Below, piece by piece: positions 49,718 through 59,334 of a stretch of DNA of 64,000 nt. The stretch covers positions 248,001 through 312,000 of the forward strand of contig CAZRXF010000012.1 in NCBI GenBank assembly GCA_964604015.1. Reading direction: 5' to 3'. The stretch is from CANNBR01 sp964604015 (GTDB lineage Bacteria; Babelota; Babeliae; Babelales; CAIQNR01). Within the stretch, counting starts at the first letter, position 1; every line of letters starts with the position of its first letter. A program made the position numbers and the translations under genes. Below the pieces are notes generated by a model. The model worked only from the letters and a program-made list of their open reading frames with translations, did no database searches and was not told where the DNA came from.

Positions 49718-50521
49718 ATGAAAAAATGGTTTGAACGCTGTTCTTGGAATCTTAAAATATGTGCACGATTACTTCAGCGTGATATGTATGTATTCAAGGA
49801 AGCAGCAGTCAGTCGTTTGATTAACACTGCTGTGTGGGTTTGGATGATCATCTACATTTACGAATATGTTGGGTTAGGGTTTTCAGGGGTTCTTGAATTG
49901 GGTCTTTTTATTGCGTGCAGTGAATGTATTGCCCGAGGCTTTATGGGACTGTTTGGAAATCTTGTACGCCTTCTTTGCGACCTTAAAGGATCAAACACCC
50001 TTTCGTATCATCTTTCATTACCTGCTCCTCATTGGATGGTGCTTGTTACCGTTGCCATTTCTCAAGCTATTCAACTCATGATACTTGCTGCAGTTGTTTT
50101 TCCGATTGCCGGCGTAATCCTTCATAAACGGCTTCTGGAAGTGCCGTTCTCTTGCTTTAAAATTGGTATCATCTTTTTATTGGCCTATCTTTTTTACGGA
50201 TTTTTAACGTTGCTGTATGCAGGTCTTATTGATTCAACCGACAAAATCGGGACGTTACGTGTTCGTTTTAATGATGTGTTTTTTTGGTTAGGTGCTTATT
50301 TTTTTACGTGGCAGCGTTTGTATACTGCTAACCACATCTTTGCTTACGTGGATTTACTCAATCCTTTGGTCTACGCCTGCGAAGGAATGCGTGCGGCTGT
50401 TATGGGACAAGCAGGATATTTGTCATTTTGGATTTGTTGTCTTGCTTTGGCAGGGTTTAGTGTGGTGATAGGATATTGGGGCGTACAACGGATGATGAGA
50501 AAGTTGGATTGTGTTCGTTAA
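49718..50521 (+). CDS. ABC-2 type permease, copy 3
   Basis: 267 residues, six transmembrane helices. Motifs RLLCDLKGSNTLSYHLSLP, AYLFYGFLTLLYAG and LNPLVYACEGMRAAVMGQAGY align with copies 1 and 2; the end is QRMMRKLDCVR. A gap of 24 nt separates it from copy 2. It is the last gene of the ABC unit and faces a convergent secreted-protein gene 13 nt away. Confidence 0.86.
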   Translation: MKKWFERCSWNLKICARLLQRDMYVFKEAAVSRLINTAVWVWMIIYIYEYVGLGFSGVLELGLFIACSECIARGFMGLFGNLVRLLCDLKGSNTLSYHLSLPAPHWMVLVTVAISQAIQLMILAAVVFPIAGVILHKRLLEVPFSCFKIGIIFLLAYLFYGFLTLLYAGLIDSTDKIGTLRVRFNDVFFWLGAYFFTWQRLYTANHIFAYVDLLNPLVYACEGMRAAVMGQAGYLSFWICCLALAGFSVVIGYWGVQRMMRKLDCVR

Positions 50522-50534
50522 TCTATCAAACGGC

Positions 50535-51341
50535 TCATTCTTTTTCATCTTCACAAGACTCACATGTGCAGACTTTTTCTCTTTTGAATAAACGGAAGTC
50601 TTGTAAACCTGGAGTTGCTTGTATTCTGTGATATGCCGTTGGATCATTAAGCGTGAGCGTACGTATTTCATCGGAAGATTTTTCAGCAAGAATTCGGATG
50701 ATAGTAATGAGATCGTCGGGAAGGACTTGTTCTTTTGAAGCGCGAATTGCAAAGACAAGAAGGGGCGTAAGACCGCAGTTTGTATTTACTATAATGTTTG
50801 CATTGGGAAGGTTGCCTTCATTGGGTTTGAAGCGATCGAAGATGGCGCATCTGGTTTCTTTCAGATCCGCTTGAGAAGTGCACGCCTTTTTAACTAAGGA
50901 AACGAGGAGGTTGGTTTGTGGTGAAAGAGGTGTTGCTTGACGAAAGTGATGATGATTAAAGGTGAAGGGAAACACTGGATGGGAAAAAGGGCGTTCAGGG
51001 TCCCTAGTACAAACACCATTCGCTTTCTTACTCAAAAAATGCTCTCTCAACGAGGTTGGGTAGTAGGGTAGATAATGGGGCTGAGTAAGTAGTTGTACTA
51101 ACGGTTCAGTGGGATCTGTACGCGGTTTTTTTCGGGTGCCTCCTTGTTGGTGACTATAATCTTCATCATAAACCTCTTTAGGATCGACTTCTGAAGTTTT
51201 TGCAATTTCTTGTCTTTCCGGTTGTGAAGGTAGCGTGAGAGGTAATCCCTTAAGGTTGAACTCAGAAGCTTGAGCTGACCAAAGTTTGCTTGAAAAAGGA
51301 CAAAATAGGGTGATTGTAAGAAGCAAAAATTTATTTTTCAT
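50535..51341 (-). CDS. Secreted protein, weakly ankyrin-like
   Basis: 268 residues. Signal peptide MKNKFLLLTITLFCPFSSKLWSA, then a disordered Pro/Lys/Glu region (about 25-90), and a C-terminal part in which NTNCGLTPLLVFAIRAS near residue 185 resembles an ankyrin first helix. The tail CTCESCEDEKE is Cys- and acid-rich. No clear ribosome site. Function unknown; it belongs to the group of secreted, ankyrin-like proteins in this window. Confidence 0.62.
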   Translation of the reverse strand: MKNKFLLLTITLFCPFSSKLWSAQASEFNLKGLPLTLPSQPERQEIAKTSEVDPKEVYDEDYSHQQGGTRKKPRTDPTEPLVQLLTQPHYLPYYPTSLREHFLSKKANGVCTRDPERPFSHPVFPFTFNHHHFRQATPLSPQTNLLVSLVKKACTSQADLKETRCAIFDRFKPNEGNLPNANIIVNTNCGLTPLLVFAIRASKEQVLPDDLITIIRILAEKSSDEIRTLTLNDPTAYHRIQATPGLQDFRLFKREKVCTCESCEDEKE

Positions 51342-51478
51342 TGGTTTTATATCCAGAGCTATGAAAAAGCGGATGATTTTTCGAAGTAGTTTTTTGGAGG
51401 CAAAGCAAAATGATATTCCTGCTTCAACAGGTAAAACGAGAGGGAGAAGCTTTATGAAGTGGCTATGTCTGCTGTAAT

Positions 51479-51865
51479 TTAGTTAGAAAGATGAGGTAAA
51501 GCCTTTGAAAGAATAGCTGCTATGGCAGCGTTTCTTCGTTTCCTATCTGGAGTAGGGCTTGCTTTTTGAGCATTTGTAAGAGCCGTATTTACCTCGTTCC
51601 AGGTTGATGTGCTTGCTATGTATGCCAAAACAGATCTACTGTTTTCATTGTCCAGGGTGAATTTGGTGATAGCAAGTCCCAATCGTCCGGTAAGGAGGTC
51701 TTTGTCGAATTTTTTCAGTGCAGCGGTATCGTGTGCGTTAATAGCAGCCGTGATCTCTTCACCTTCAGAAGAATGAGATGAATGGCGCCTTGCCTTACTT
51801 GAGCATTGAACTGAGACTGCATAGAAGCTGCTCAGGACCAGGAGTGAAAGTGCATGTTTTTTCAT
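51479..51865 (-). CDS. Small secreted protein of unknown function
   Basis: 128 residues, AGAGG before ATG. Signal peptide MKKHALSLLVLSSFYAVSVQC with a Cys that could be a lipoprotein site, although the -3 residue (Val) is only an acceptable, not typical, match. After a Ser/His/Arg-rich stretch the rest is helical (EEITAAINAHDTAALKKF), similar in feel to a single degenerate ankyrin-type unit. No family recognised. Confidence 0.6.
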   Translation of the reverse strand: MKKHALSLLVLSSFYAVSVQCSSKARRHSSHSSEGEEITAAINAHDTAALKKFDKDLLTGRLGLAITKFTLDNENSRSVLAYIASTSTWNEVNTALTNAQKASPTPDRKRRNAAIAAILSKALPHLSN

Positions 51866-51904
51866 AGAACCTCTTTGTTGTGTGAGGATGGTACTTTTTG
51901 TCTT

Positions 51905-51937
51905 TCAAAATAAGAAGGCGGGGTAAGCCGCCCTCTT
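51905..51937 (-). terminator. Terminator of the 52006-52779 gene
   Basis: A five-pair GC stem GGCGG/CCGCC extended by weaker pairs is followed on the minus strand by TTATTTT. It lies between two minus-strand genes. Confidence 0.6.
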
Positions 51938-52005
51938 AAATTTGCAATAATGTACACGGGTAAGCCTATTTTTGTCTACTGTGAGCTTATTTTTTTGTTG
52001 TTTTT

Positions 52006-52779
52006 CTAGCGTTGGTGAGCTAACTGAATGACAGTGTTTGCAAGTTGTGCATTTTGTTGGGCTTGGAAGTTTGCTTGAGCAAGCGCTAGCGTGGCTGCAT
52101 TGCATTCTTCAAGCCAACGAGGATCATTCTTGACAATGACCATGGCATTTCTGACCGCATCAAGGAACATAAGAAGATCTGCTACTAAAGGCTTTACATT
52201 TTCATATCCCTTTGTTCCTCGTATTCGCTCGAATTTAGTCACAATTTCGGCGAGATTTTTTCTTAACGTATCAAGTTCATTAAATGCGGCAGCGCGAGGA
52301 AAGCGATGGCTTATGAAAAACCCACTGAGCGCAGTAAGAAGTGTCTCAGGTGTTTCAGTTAGCACTACAGTAAGAAGTGGCTGATTTACCTGTTGGGCAA
52401 GAAAACGCAGACTTGAAAGACACAAGGTTCCTGAAGCAAAAAGGGCTGCTCCACCAAAGGTGCTTACATAATCGGTTGTATCATAATCACCGAGACTGAA
52501 AAAATGAACGTCGCGTGGCGTTCCGAGGACCTTGAGAATGGCAACTGAGCTTAGATGCCCCGCAATAGCTCCCAAAAACGCAAAGCCAGCAGCCACTGCG
52601 TAATCCTGAGTTAGGCGGGGAGTGTCTGTAGAAGCTACCTTGTCAAGAATGAGCGACACCCGTTGTTCAATGGCCGTGGAAGAAATGTCGGTAGAAATTG
52701 CTGAAAAGAGAGGGGTGCAAACCAGTAGGCCTGCACAAAAGAGGAGATGGAGAGTATTCTTTTTTCTCGCATTGGTCAT
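52006..52779 (-). CDS. Membrane protein of unknown function with signal sequence
   Basis: 257 residues, AAGGAAAA before ATG. An N-terminal hydrophobic segment (LHLLFCAGLLVCTPLFSA), then two or three further hydrophobic segments (about residues 62-85, 105-128 and 135-152) and a C-terminal helical, coiled-coil-like domain (LRKNLAEIVTKFERIRG onward) rich in Ala, Gln and Asn. It looks like an inner-membrane protein with a large soluble helical domain. No family recognised. Confidence 0.65.
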   Translation of the reverse strand: MTNARKKNTLHLLFCAGLLVCTPLFSAISTDISSTAIEQRVSLILDKVASTDTPRLTQDYAVAAGFAFLGAIAGHLSSVAILKVLGTPRDVHFFSLGDYDTTDYVSTFGGAALFASGTLCLSSLRFLAQQVNQPLLTVVLTETPETLLTALSGFFISHRFPRAAAFNELDTLRKNLAEIVTKFERIRGTKGYENVKPLVADLLMFLDAVRNAMVIVKNDPRWLEECNAATLALAQANFQAQQNAQLANTVIQLAHQR

Positions 52780-52986
52780 TCATTTTCCTTTTCTTTTTAT
52801 CTTTTAAATTCGTTGAGAAGAGCTCATTATACCACATCCTCCTGGTGAAAAAACCAAAACAGATGGATCTTGGCCAGATACCTCTTGTCTGAGAGTCGAT
52901 GCAATCCATCTAGGAGAGGCTTTTTTTGAACGTCTTGTTACACTACACCGTAAGATACGAACAGTACTGAAACAGAAGGGATCATC

Positions 52987-55842
52987 GTGCTGGTTTTTGC
53001 AGCTTTTTTCTTTCTGCTTTGCGCAGAGTTATTTCCCTGTGCCCCTGAGGTGTCGTATCAGGTTGCTTTTACTGATCAGAGAGCGTTAAGAGAAGATGAC
53101 ACTGTTCTACCAACGGTTTTTAAGGTGTCGGAATTTCGCTGTTCTATGGAACTTGAGCCAATAAAAAAAGAGCTTGAGCTACTTTTGGGGGTGGTACCGG
53201 GTGCTTTTGTAACGCGTGAACAATTTGTGCAGGGAGTTGAGCGGCTTGCTCAAAAGAACTGTTTTTCTGAAGGAATATTTCGTTTTTTTCATTGTGATGA
53301 AGGAACAGCCATTCAGTTTGAAGCGACTCGTGTATGGCTGTTGCGTAGTGTCAAGGTTAAGGGAGTTACTTCGAATAAAGATGAGTATCTACGGTTGTAT
53401 GGACAGGAGACAGGGAGACCATTTTCCGTAGAACGGCACACTGCTTCTGTCCGTGCAATTGAAGAATACTTAACAGCGGCTGGCTATTTTGAGGCGCAGG
53501 TGACAAGCGCATTGCAGTATGATGAAACAACAAAAACGGTCACTGTTGTGATTAAAATTAAGCGGGGGAAGGTTTCAACGATTACTGAGGCTTCTTGTGA
53601 GGTAATCGATAAAAATAAGCTACTTTCGCCTAAGGAATTGGCGAGTCTTCAGAAAAAAAGTAAACAAGCGTTACACAAAAAATTTTGTACGCAAATATTG
53701 CTTACAAAAACAGCAGAAAATCTTAAGCAGTGGCTGAAAGAACTTGGCTTTTCTGAACCGGTTGTTACGTGTGCGCCCACTGTTTTGAAAAATAAACGGG
53801 TGTCATTGCTCGTGACTGTAACGCTTGAGCAGCGTAAGAAGATGTTTTTCTTTGGTAATCATTTTTTTTCTTACGCAGATCTTTCAAAAAGGGTGGCAGA
53901 CCTGAGCGTTAAAGATTTTTTTCTTCCCTCGTTAATCGTGGCGCAGGAACTGCAGGCTGAATATGTGAAAAAGGGGTTTTGGACCGCCACTGTGGAAAGT
54001 TCTGATGATGGTCCTGATCGAGAATATTTCTTGATCAACGAGGGAAAACGGTGTCGCGTCGATACTGTGATGCTGAAAGGAATGAGCGCCTGTGATCCAG
54101 CGTGGGCTGAGAAAATGTTTTTTAAGAAAGTTGTACGAACTGCATCATTTGATCAGGAGCTGGTAGAAGAAGGAAAGGCTCGTTGCCTTGCGTGGTATAA
54201 AAAAGAGGGTTTTTGGGATGCTCAAGTGGTTAGGCAGGAGTATCTTCCTGTAGAGAGAAAAGAGGGCCACTATGTACTTTTATTGATTGTTGAAGAAGGG
54301 CGGCAGCGGTTGCTGTGTGGCATTGATGTACTTATGTTTCCCGGTTCATATGAAGAGGTGCCGTTTTACAAAGAGTTGAAGGATCATCCACATTCAGTTC
54401 CCTTTCCGCGGGACCTGATTTCTTTGCAACGGACCTTTCTTACTAAAAAACTACGAGAGCAGGGGTATCTGCATGCATCGCTTTCACATCAATTGGTGGA
54501 ACAACCGGAGGGTATCCGTGTTGTCTGGCGGTGTACGAAAGGACTCCAAACCACGTTTGGAAAAACTATTGTGCAGGGAGTTTCTAAGATCCCCTATGAT
54601 CGTCTGTTGCAGTTGCTTTCTTACCAAGAAGGGCAACTGTGGGATAAAGAACGAGTGCAGCAATCACTAACAACTTTGCGTTCATTTGATGTTTTTGAGC
54701 GAGTGTCATTGCATACTTCGTTTCAAGACAGTTCAAACGTTGAGCGGGATATGGTGCTTGTGGTCAAAGATGATGATCCTTTTGAAGTTAAAGTTCGTAT
54801 GGGGTTTGCGCAGGTCAGCAAGAATTTCTATTTCAAAAAGGGGTCAACCTACAAAGCTGGTGGATCGTTTATTTGGAAGAATCCGCGTGCTCGTGCTGAT
54901 CGGTTTGCAATCGACGTGGATTACAATCGCTTTGAGAAAAGAATTAATGCTTCTTACAGTGTTCCTTTTTTGTTTGATTATCCGGTTGCAACAACCTTTA
55001 AAGTGTACGCCAACAAATATATTCAACCGGTCTACATTGGTTCTTCACAGCCCTTGTATCAGGTTTTGCAACAGGGATTTTTGGTGGGGGTAAGTAAAAA
55101 AACAGGTCCTTGTGACCTTGGGTTGACGACTGGATTTGATTGGATGGAAACGAATGATATTTCCTATGCACTTGCCCGGGCGATTAACTTTAAAGTCGAT
55201 TTAGTTGATAAAAAGATCCCGTATTTTTTCATTGAACCAATGGTGTATGCCAACTTTTTGGACGAAGCGCTTAATCCAACCCGAGGATTTTTTGGACTTG
55301 CAACGGTCAAAGGAATGTTTCCGTTTAAAGAAAGTTCGTTTCTCGTCAAAGTTTTGGCAGAACAAGGAACCTTTATTCCACTTGCAAAAACGGTTTTGGC
55401 TATACGGTTTAGGGCGGGTCACATTTTCAGAAGAGAATTCAGTGCCGTGATGCCTCCAGAACGATTCTATTTAGGCGGACCTTTTTCGGTTCGTAGTTAC
55501 CTGCAGGATCACTGTCCTCCGCTGGGCATCTACGATAATGAGGGCACCATCCAGTATGTTCCCCAGGGGGGCAAGACGATGTTTAACGCAAATTTTGAAC
55601 TACGAATTCCCGTGAATGGGCAAACGGTGTGGGGTGCATTATTTCAGGATTTTGGCATTTTGGTTGAAGATGTCAGGACGTTAACGATCGAGTCTTCGCA
55701 TCCTCTTGCAGGTACCGGATTTGGAGTGCGATATATGACTCCTGTGGGGCCTTTACGATTTGATATAGGCTGGAAATGGCGTAAAGAGCGGCCAGAAGAG
55801 CCGGCATATGCCTGGTTTCTAACATTTGGAAATGCTTTCTAA
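52987..55842 (+). CDS. bamA: BamA-like outer-membrane protein assembly factor (Omp85)
   Basis: 951 residues from a GTG start with AAGGG upstream; hydrophobic signal sequence at the N-terminus. Residues about 25-600 hold several POTRA domains (GYFEAQVTSAL, GFWTATVES, GFWDAQVV and GYLHASL mark the recurring helix-loop-strand end). The C-terminal barrel starts near 600; its lid motif reads GGPFSVRSYLQ, with Ser where VRGY/F is usual. It ends WFLTFGNAF with terminal Phe. It inserts outer-membrane beta-barrels such as those encoded in this window. A TamA assignment is less likely because of its length and POTRA number. Confidence 0.85.
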   Translation: MLVFAAFFFLLCAELFPCAPEVSYQVAFTDQRALREDDTVLPTVFKVSEFRCSMELEPIKKELELLLGVVPGAFVTREQFVQGVERLAQKNCFSEGIFRFFHCDEGTAIQFEATRVWLLRSVKVKGVTSNKDEYLRLYGQETGRPFSVERHTASVRAIEEYLTAAGYFEAQVTSALQYDETTKTVTVVIKIKRGKVSTITEASCEVIDKNKLLSPKELASLQKKSKQALHKKFCTQILLTKTAENLKQWLKELGFSEPVVTCAPTVLKNKRVSLLVTVTLEQRKKMFFFGNHFFSYADLSKRVADLSVKDFFLPSLIVAQELQAEYVKKGFWTATVESSDDGPDREYFLINEGKRCRVDTVMLKGMSACDPAWAEKMFFKKVVRTASFDQELVEEGKARCLAWYKKEGFWDAQVVRQEYLPVERKEGHYVLLLIVEEGRQRLLCGIDVLMFPGSYEEVPFYKELKDHPHSVPFPRDLISLQRTFLTKKLREQGYLHASLSHQLVEQPEGIRVVWRCTKGLQTTFGKTIVQGVSKIPYDRLLQLLSYQEGQLWDKERVQQSLTTLRSFDVFERVSLHTSFQDSSNVERDMVLVVKDDDPFEVKVRMGFAQVSKNFYFKKGSTYKAGGSFIWKNPRARADRFAIDVDYNRFEKRINASYSVPFLFDYPVATTFKVYANKYIQPVYIGSSQPLYQVLQQGFLVGVSKKTGPCDLGLTTGFDWMETNDISYALARAINFKVDLVDKKIPYFFIEPMVYANFLDEALNPTRGFFGLATVKGMFPFKESSFLVKVLAEQGTFIPLAKTVLAIRFRAGHIFRREFSAVMPPERFYLGGPFSVRSYLQDHCPPLGIYDNEGTIQYVPQGGKTMFNANFELRIPVNGQTVWGALFQDFGILVEDVRTLTIESSHPLAGTGFGVRYMTPVGPLRFDIGWKWRKERPEEPAYAWFLTFGNAF

Positions 55843-55919
55843 GCGGCGGTTCTTTGCTTTCGAGGGGGAAAGCTATTATATTCAGGGGATGGTAAAATCA
55901 GGAAAATAAAGGGCATTTT

Positions 55920-56585
55920 ATGAGTCATGATGAAAGATCGTTAAACACCAAAAAATTATTAATCCATGAGATGGCGCACCACTTTCCCTACGCGGTGTTC
56001 TCTGTCGCGATCAGTTTTGTTGGAGCAGCGCTTCTGGGTTATTTCTCCTTTGGCGCAACGGCTGAGGTAGTGGAATCAGGATCAATGGTTCTTTTTCATT
56101 CTTTTCACTTTCTTCATATTGTGTTTGCAGCAACGGGTGCCGTTTTAACTTTTTTTAGATATTCCGATCGCCTGATAAAAGGGCTTGTGCTCGGTGCGCT
56201 CAACGCGGCGTTTTTTTGCATACTTTCCGATATTTTTATGCCGTATCTTGTAGGAACATGCCTTGGCGTTGACATGGAACTGCATGTTTGTTTTATGCAT
56301 GAGATGCACAACATCGTGCCGTTTTTGATCGTGGGGATCTTTAATGGGTGGTTGTTAAGTAAACATCATACGGGTAAAAAGAGCTTCTATTCTCTCTGGT
56401 CTCACTTTACTCACATTTTAGTCAGCTCTTTAGCTTCAATGATGTACATTATTTCACACGGCATGCATGATTGGATGCCATATATGGGTATTCTGTTTGC
56501 CTTTTTGGTAGTAGCGGTTGTGGTGCCCTGCACACTTTCTGATGTAGTGGTTCCTGTCTATGCTGCCCGGACGGGAAGTGAGTGA
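55920..56585 (+). CDS. His-rich membrane protein coupled to potABCD
   Basis: 221 residues with about five to six transmembrane helices and unusual His clusters: HEMAHHFPYA near residue 17, FHSFHFLH near 60, HVCFMHEMHN near 122, SKHH near 148, HFTHILV near 163 and HGMHDWMP near 178. The pattern suggests metal or haem coordination in the membrane. The family is not recognised. The stop codon overlaps the potA start by one nt (TGATG), so it is translationally coupled to the polyamine transporter genes, and a function in polyamine or metal uptake is inferred only from that. Confidence 0.7.
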   Translation: MSHDERSLNTKKLLIHEMAHHFPYAVFSVAISFVGAALLGYFSFGATAEVVESGSMVLFHSFHFLHIVFAATGAVLTFFRYSDRLIKGLVLGALNAAFFCILSDIFMPYLVGTCLGVDMELHVCFMHEMHNIVPFLIVGIFNGWLLSKHHTGKKSFYSLWSHFTHILVSSLASMMYIISHGMHDWMPYMGILFAFLVVAVVVPCTLSDVVVPVYAARTGSE

Positions 56586-57679
56586 TGAGAAGTATCAGGC
56601 TGAAAAATATAGAAAAATCGTTCAGTGGTGAGGTGATTTTAGAAAACATCAACCTTACCATCCCTGAGGGTAAATTTTTTGCATTGCTCGGTCCAAGTGG
56701 TTGTGGAAAGACAACCATTCTCCGTTTGATAGCGGGGTTTGAGACACCTGACAATGGAACGATCACGTTGGGTGACACCGATATTACGTACGTTCCAATT
56801 AACCATCGTCGGATCAACACAGTCTTTCAGAACTATGCACTGTTTCCCCATATGAATGTCTTTGATAACGTTGCGTACAGCTTGATGCTGAAAAAACTTG
56901 ATCCTGAACTTATCAAAAGTCGGGTCTTTAAAATTCTTAAATCAGTTCGCCTTGAACATCAAATCTATAAGCCGATATCCCAACTTTCTGGCGGTCAACA
57001 ACAGCGTGTTGCCTTGGCACGTGCAATTATTAACGAGCCTGAAGTTTTGCTTCTTGATGAACCTTTGGCTGCGCTTGATGTTAAATTACGTGAACAGATG
57101 CTTATTGAGTTGATGGATCTTCAGGAAACTTTACGCACCACGTTTGTGTACATCACGCATGATCAAACAGAGGCACTGACCCTTGCCGATCAGATGGCGA
57201 TTATGAATTATGACGGTCGGATTGAACAGATTGGTACACCGCGAGAAATTTATGAGTTTCCGATTTCGTCATTCGTTGCTCAGTTTGTGGGCAAGATGAA
57301 CATTTTTAGAGGAACGCTTCATATTAGCCCTCAACGTCTTTCGTTTGTTGAAGAAACAAATTTAGGAGCGTTTGAAGTGGCAACAACTGCTCGTCTGCCT
57401 TGGATGGTTGAAGGTGGTCAAGTACTGATGGGAGTGCGTCCTGAAAAGATCTGGATTGGGAAGAAGTTAGAAGAAAATTTCTCTAATCATCTGACGGGCA
57501 AAGTTGAATCAATTGTCTATCATGGTCCTGCAACGCAGTATAATGTTCGGCTTAAAAATGGTATTCGTATCGAAGTGTTTGAACAGAACGAAGAACATTT
57601 TCCTAAAGAAAAGATCGATTACGACGATCAGGTGTACCTCCACTGGCAAAAAGAAAATGCCGTGTTGTTAGAACGCTAG
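56585..57679 (+). CDS. potA: Spermidine/putrescine ABC transporter ATPase
   Basis: 364 residues from ATG 56585. Walker A GPSGCGKTT, signature LSGGQQQRVALARA, Walker B LLLDEPLAALD and switch His in ITHDQ are intact. The C-terminal domain (about residues 240-364) has the TOBE fold of PotA/MalK-type ATPases. It energises the PotB/PotC channel. The upstream His-rich membrane gene and potBCD follow in one transcript. Confidence 0.93.
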   Translation: MRSIRLKNIEKSFSGEVILENINLTIPEGKFFALLGPSGCGKTTILRLIAGFETPDNGTITLGDTDITYVPINHRRINTVFQNYALFPHMNVFDNVAYSLMLKKLDPELIKSRVFKILKSVRLEHQIYKPISQLSGGQQQRVALARAIINEPEVLLLDEPLAALDVKLREQMLIELMDLQETLRTTFVYITHDQTEALTLADQMAIMNYDGRIEQIGTPREIYEFPISSFVAQFVGKMNIFRGTLHISPQRLSFVEETNLGAFEVATTARLPWMVEGGQVLMGVRPEKIWIGKKLEENFSNHLTGKVESIVYHGPATQYNVRLKNGIRIEVFEQNEEHFPKEKIDYDDQVYLHWQKENAVLLER

Positions 57680-57686
57680 GTGTCTC

Positions 57687-58559
57687 ATGGCAAAAAAAGC
57701 ATATGTGCAAAAAGAAAACTCGTTCTTCTGGGGGGTGGTTGCTCTTGTGTGGCAGGCGCTCTTTTTTTATCTGCCGCTTTCATTCTTGTTAACAACAAGT
57801 TTTGTTAAATATGTGCCGTCGACAGGCGCATCATACTTTTCACTCGATTATTATCTGTCACTCTTTCAGCCGGTCTATGGTTCGATCATCATTCGCTCAC
57901 TCCTTGCTGCAAGTTGCACCGTGCTGGTGACTCTTGCAATTGCCTATCCAACTGCGTACTACCTTGCCCTCAAAGTTTCAGATCGCTGGAAAACTATTTT
58001 ATTTGCTTTGTTGATTTTGCCATTTTGGACGAACTTTCTGCTCCTCGTGTACTCCTGGTATTTCTTGCTTGAAAACGATGGGTTGGTTAATACGATTTTG
58101 CTTAAATGTGGGCTGATTGCAACACCACTTCATCTGATGAACACCACCGGGGCCATCTATTTTGGGATGTTTTACTGCTACCTTCCCTTCATGCTATTGC
58201 CACTCTATAGCTCTCTAGAAAAACTTGATCCGCGCTTGCTGGAAGCGTCTGCCGATCTGGGTGCAAATTATGGACAGACACTTCGAAACATTATCATTCC
58301 ACTGACCGCATCAGGTATTCGAACCGGTGCGCTGCTCGTGTTTGTTCCTGCATTTGGAGAATTTGTCATTCCTGCGTTGTTGGGGGGTGATAGAACGATG
58401 TATGTCGGGTCGGTCATTACGCATTACTTTCTGACGATACGTAACGTGCCGCTTGGATCAGCGTTTACGTGTGTCAGTGCGTTGGTCCTCGTTCTTTTTG
58501 TGGGCGCAGTCATCAAGGGTGTAAAAATTCTTTTTAAAAGGGGAACGCATGGCTCGTAA
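57687..58559 (+). CDS. potB: Spermidine/putrescine ABC transporter permease
   Basis: 290 residues, six transmembrane helices. The inner-membrane permease with the EAA loop LEASADLGANYGQTLRNIIIPL, which contacts PotA. The TTSFVKY and FGEFVIPALLGG regions match PotB. Starts 7 nt after potA; overlaps potC by 11 nt. Confidence 0.92.
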   Translation: MAKKAYVQKENSFFWGVVALVWQALFFYLPLSFLLTTSFVKYVPSTGASYFSLDYYLSLFQPVYGSIIIRSLLAASCTVLVTLAIAYPTAYYLALKVSDRWKTILFALLILPFWTNFLLLVYSWYFLLENDGLVNTILLKCGLIATPLHLMNTTGAIYFGMFYCYLPFMLLPLYSSLEKLDPRLLEASADLGANYGQTLRNIIIPLTASGIRTGALLVFVPAFGEFVIPALLGGDRTMYVGSVITHYFLTIRNVPLGSAFTCVSALVLVLFVGAVIKGVKILFKRGTHGS

Positions 58560-59334
58560 GCATTTTTCTTATCGTTCGTTACTCCTGCCCATGTGGGTAT
58601 CAATGGCCTACCTTTTTTTATATTTGCCACTCGTTGTGCTTATTGCCTTCTCTTTTAACAAGGTTGAGTTTCCGTATCGTTGGGTTGGGTTTTCCTGGCG
58701 GTGGTATCAGGAACTTTTTTCTTCTGTAGAAATTTGGCAGGCAGCGTGGAACTCACTCGTAGTCGGAGCAAGTGCCGTCATGTTGAGTCTTGTTATTGGT
58801 CTTTTGTTTGTGATGTGGAATGCACAACGCAAGTCGGATTATTTGCTTAGTTTTTTTTATCCCAATCTCATTGTTCCTGAGATTGTGTTTACGGTGGGAC
58901 TCCTTAGTTTTTTTGTTTTTTTTAACGTACCGCTGGGGCTTTTGACGTTAATCGTGGGGCATACGTTGTTAGGGCTCGGGTATACGATTCCCATCTTGCA
59001 TGCTCGTTTTGAAACGTTGGACCGCAATATCATCGAAGCATCGCTTGATTTGGGTGCGACGTATCGCCAAACCTTTTTCAAGGTTGTTTTGCCAATTTTA
59101 ATGCCTGCGCTTGTTGCTTCTGGCTTACTTGTTTTTATTTTGTCCCTTGATGATTTTTTGATCGCCTTTTTCTGTGCTGGAGCATCGGCACAAACGTTGC
59201 CGCTTTTTATTTTCAGTATGATTCGCACAGGCGTTTCTCCTGTGGTTAACGCGCTTGCAACGGTGATGTTAGCGGTGAGTGGGATCTTGGTTATAGCGTT
59301 CTGTTCGTTACGAGTAAGGGCACGAGTATGGTAA
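58549..59334 (+). CDS. potC: Spermidine/putrescine ABC transporter permease
   Basis: 261 residues, six transmembrane helices. EAA loop IEASLDLGATYRQTFFKVVLP contacts PotA; SLDDFLIAFF and LPLFIFSMIRTGVSP match PotC. GGGGAACGC precedes the ATG. It overlaps potB by 11 nt and potD by 7 nt. Confidence 0.92.
   Translation: MARKHFSYRSLLLPMWVSMAYLFLYLPLVVLIAFSFNKVEFPYRWVGFSWRWYQELFSSVEIWQAAWNSLVVGASAVMLSLVIGLLFVMWNAQRKSDYLLSFFYPNLIVPEIVFTVGLLSFFVFFNVPLGLLTLIVGHTLLGLGYTIPILHARFETLDRNIIEASLDLGATYRQTFFKVVLPILMPALVASGLLVFILSLDDFLIAFFCAGASAQTLPLFIFSMIRTGVSPVVNALATVMLAVSGILVIAFCSLRVRARVW

Noticed and set aside
51286..51477. 63-residue plus-strand frame between two secreted-protein genes
   Set aside because: Overlaps the start of a real minus-strand gene, has no ribosome site and no protein-like pattern.
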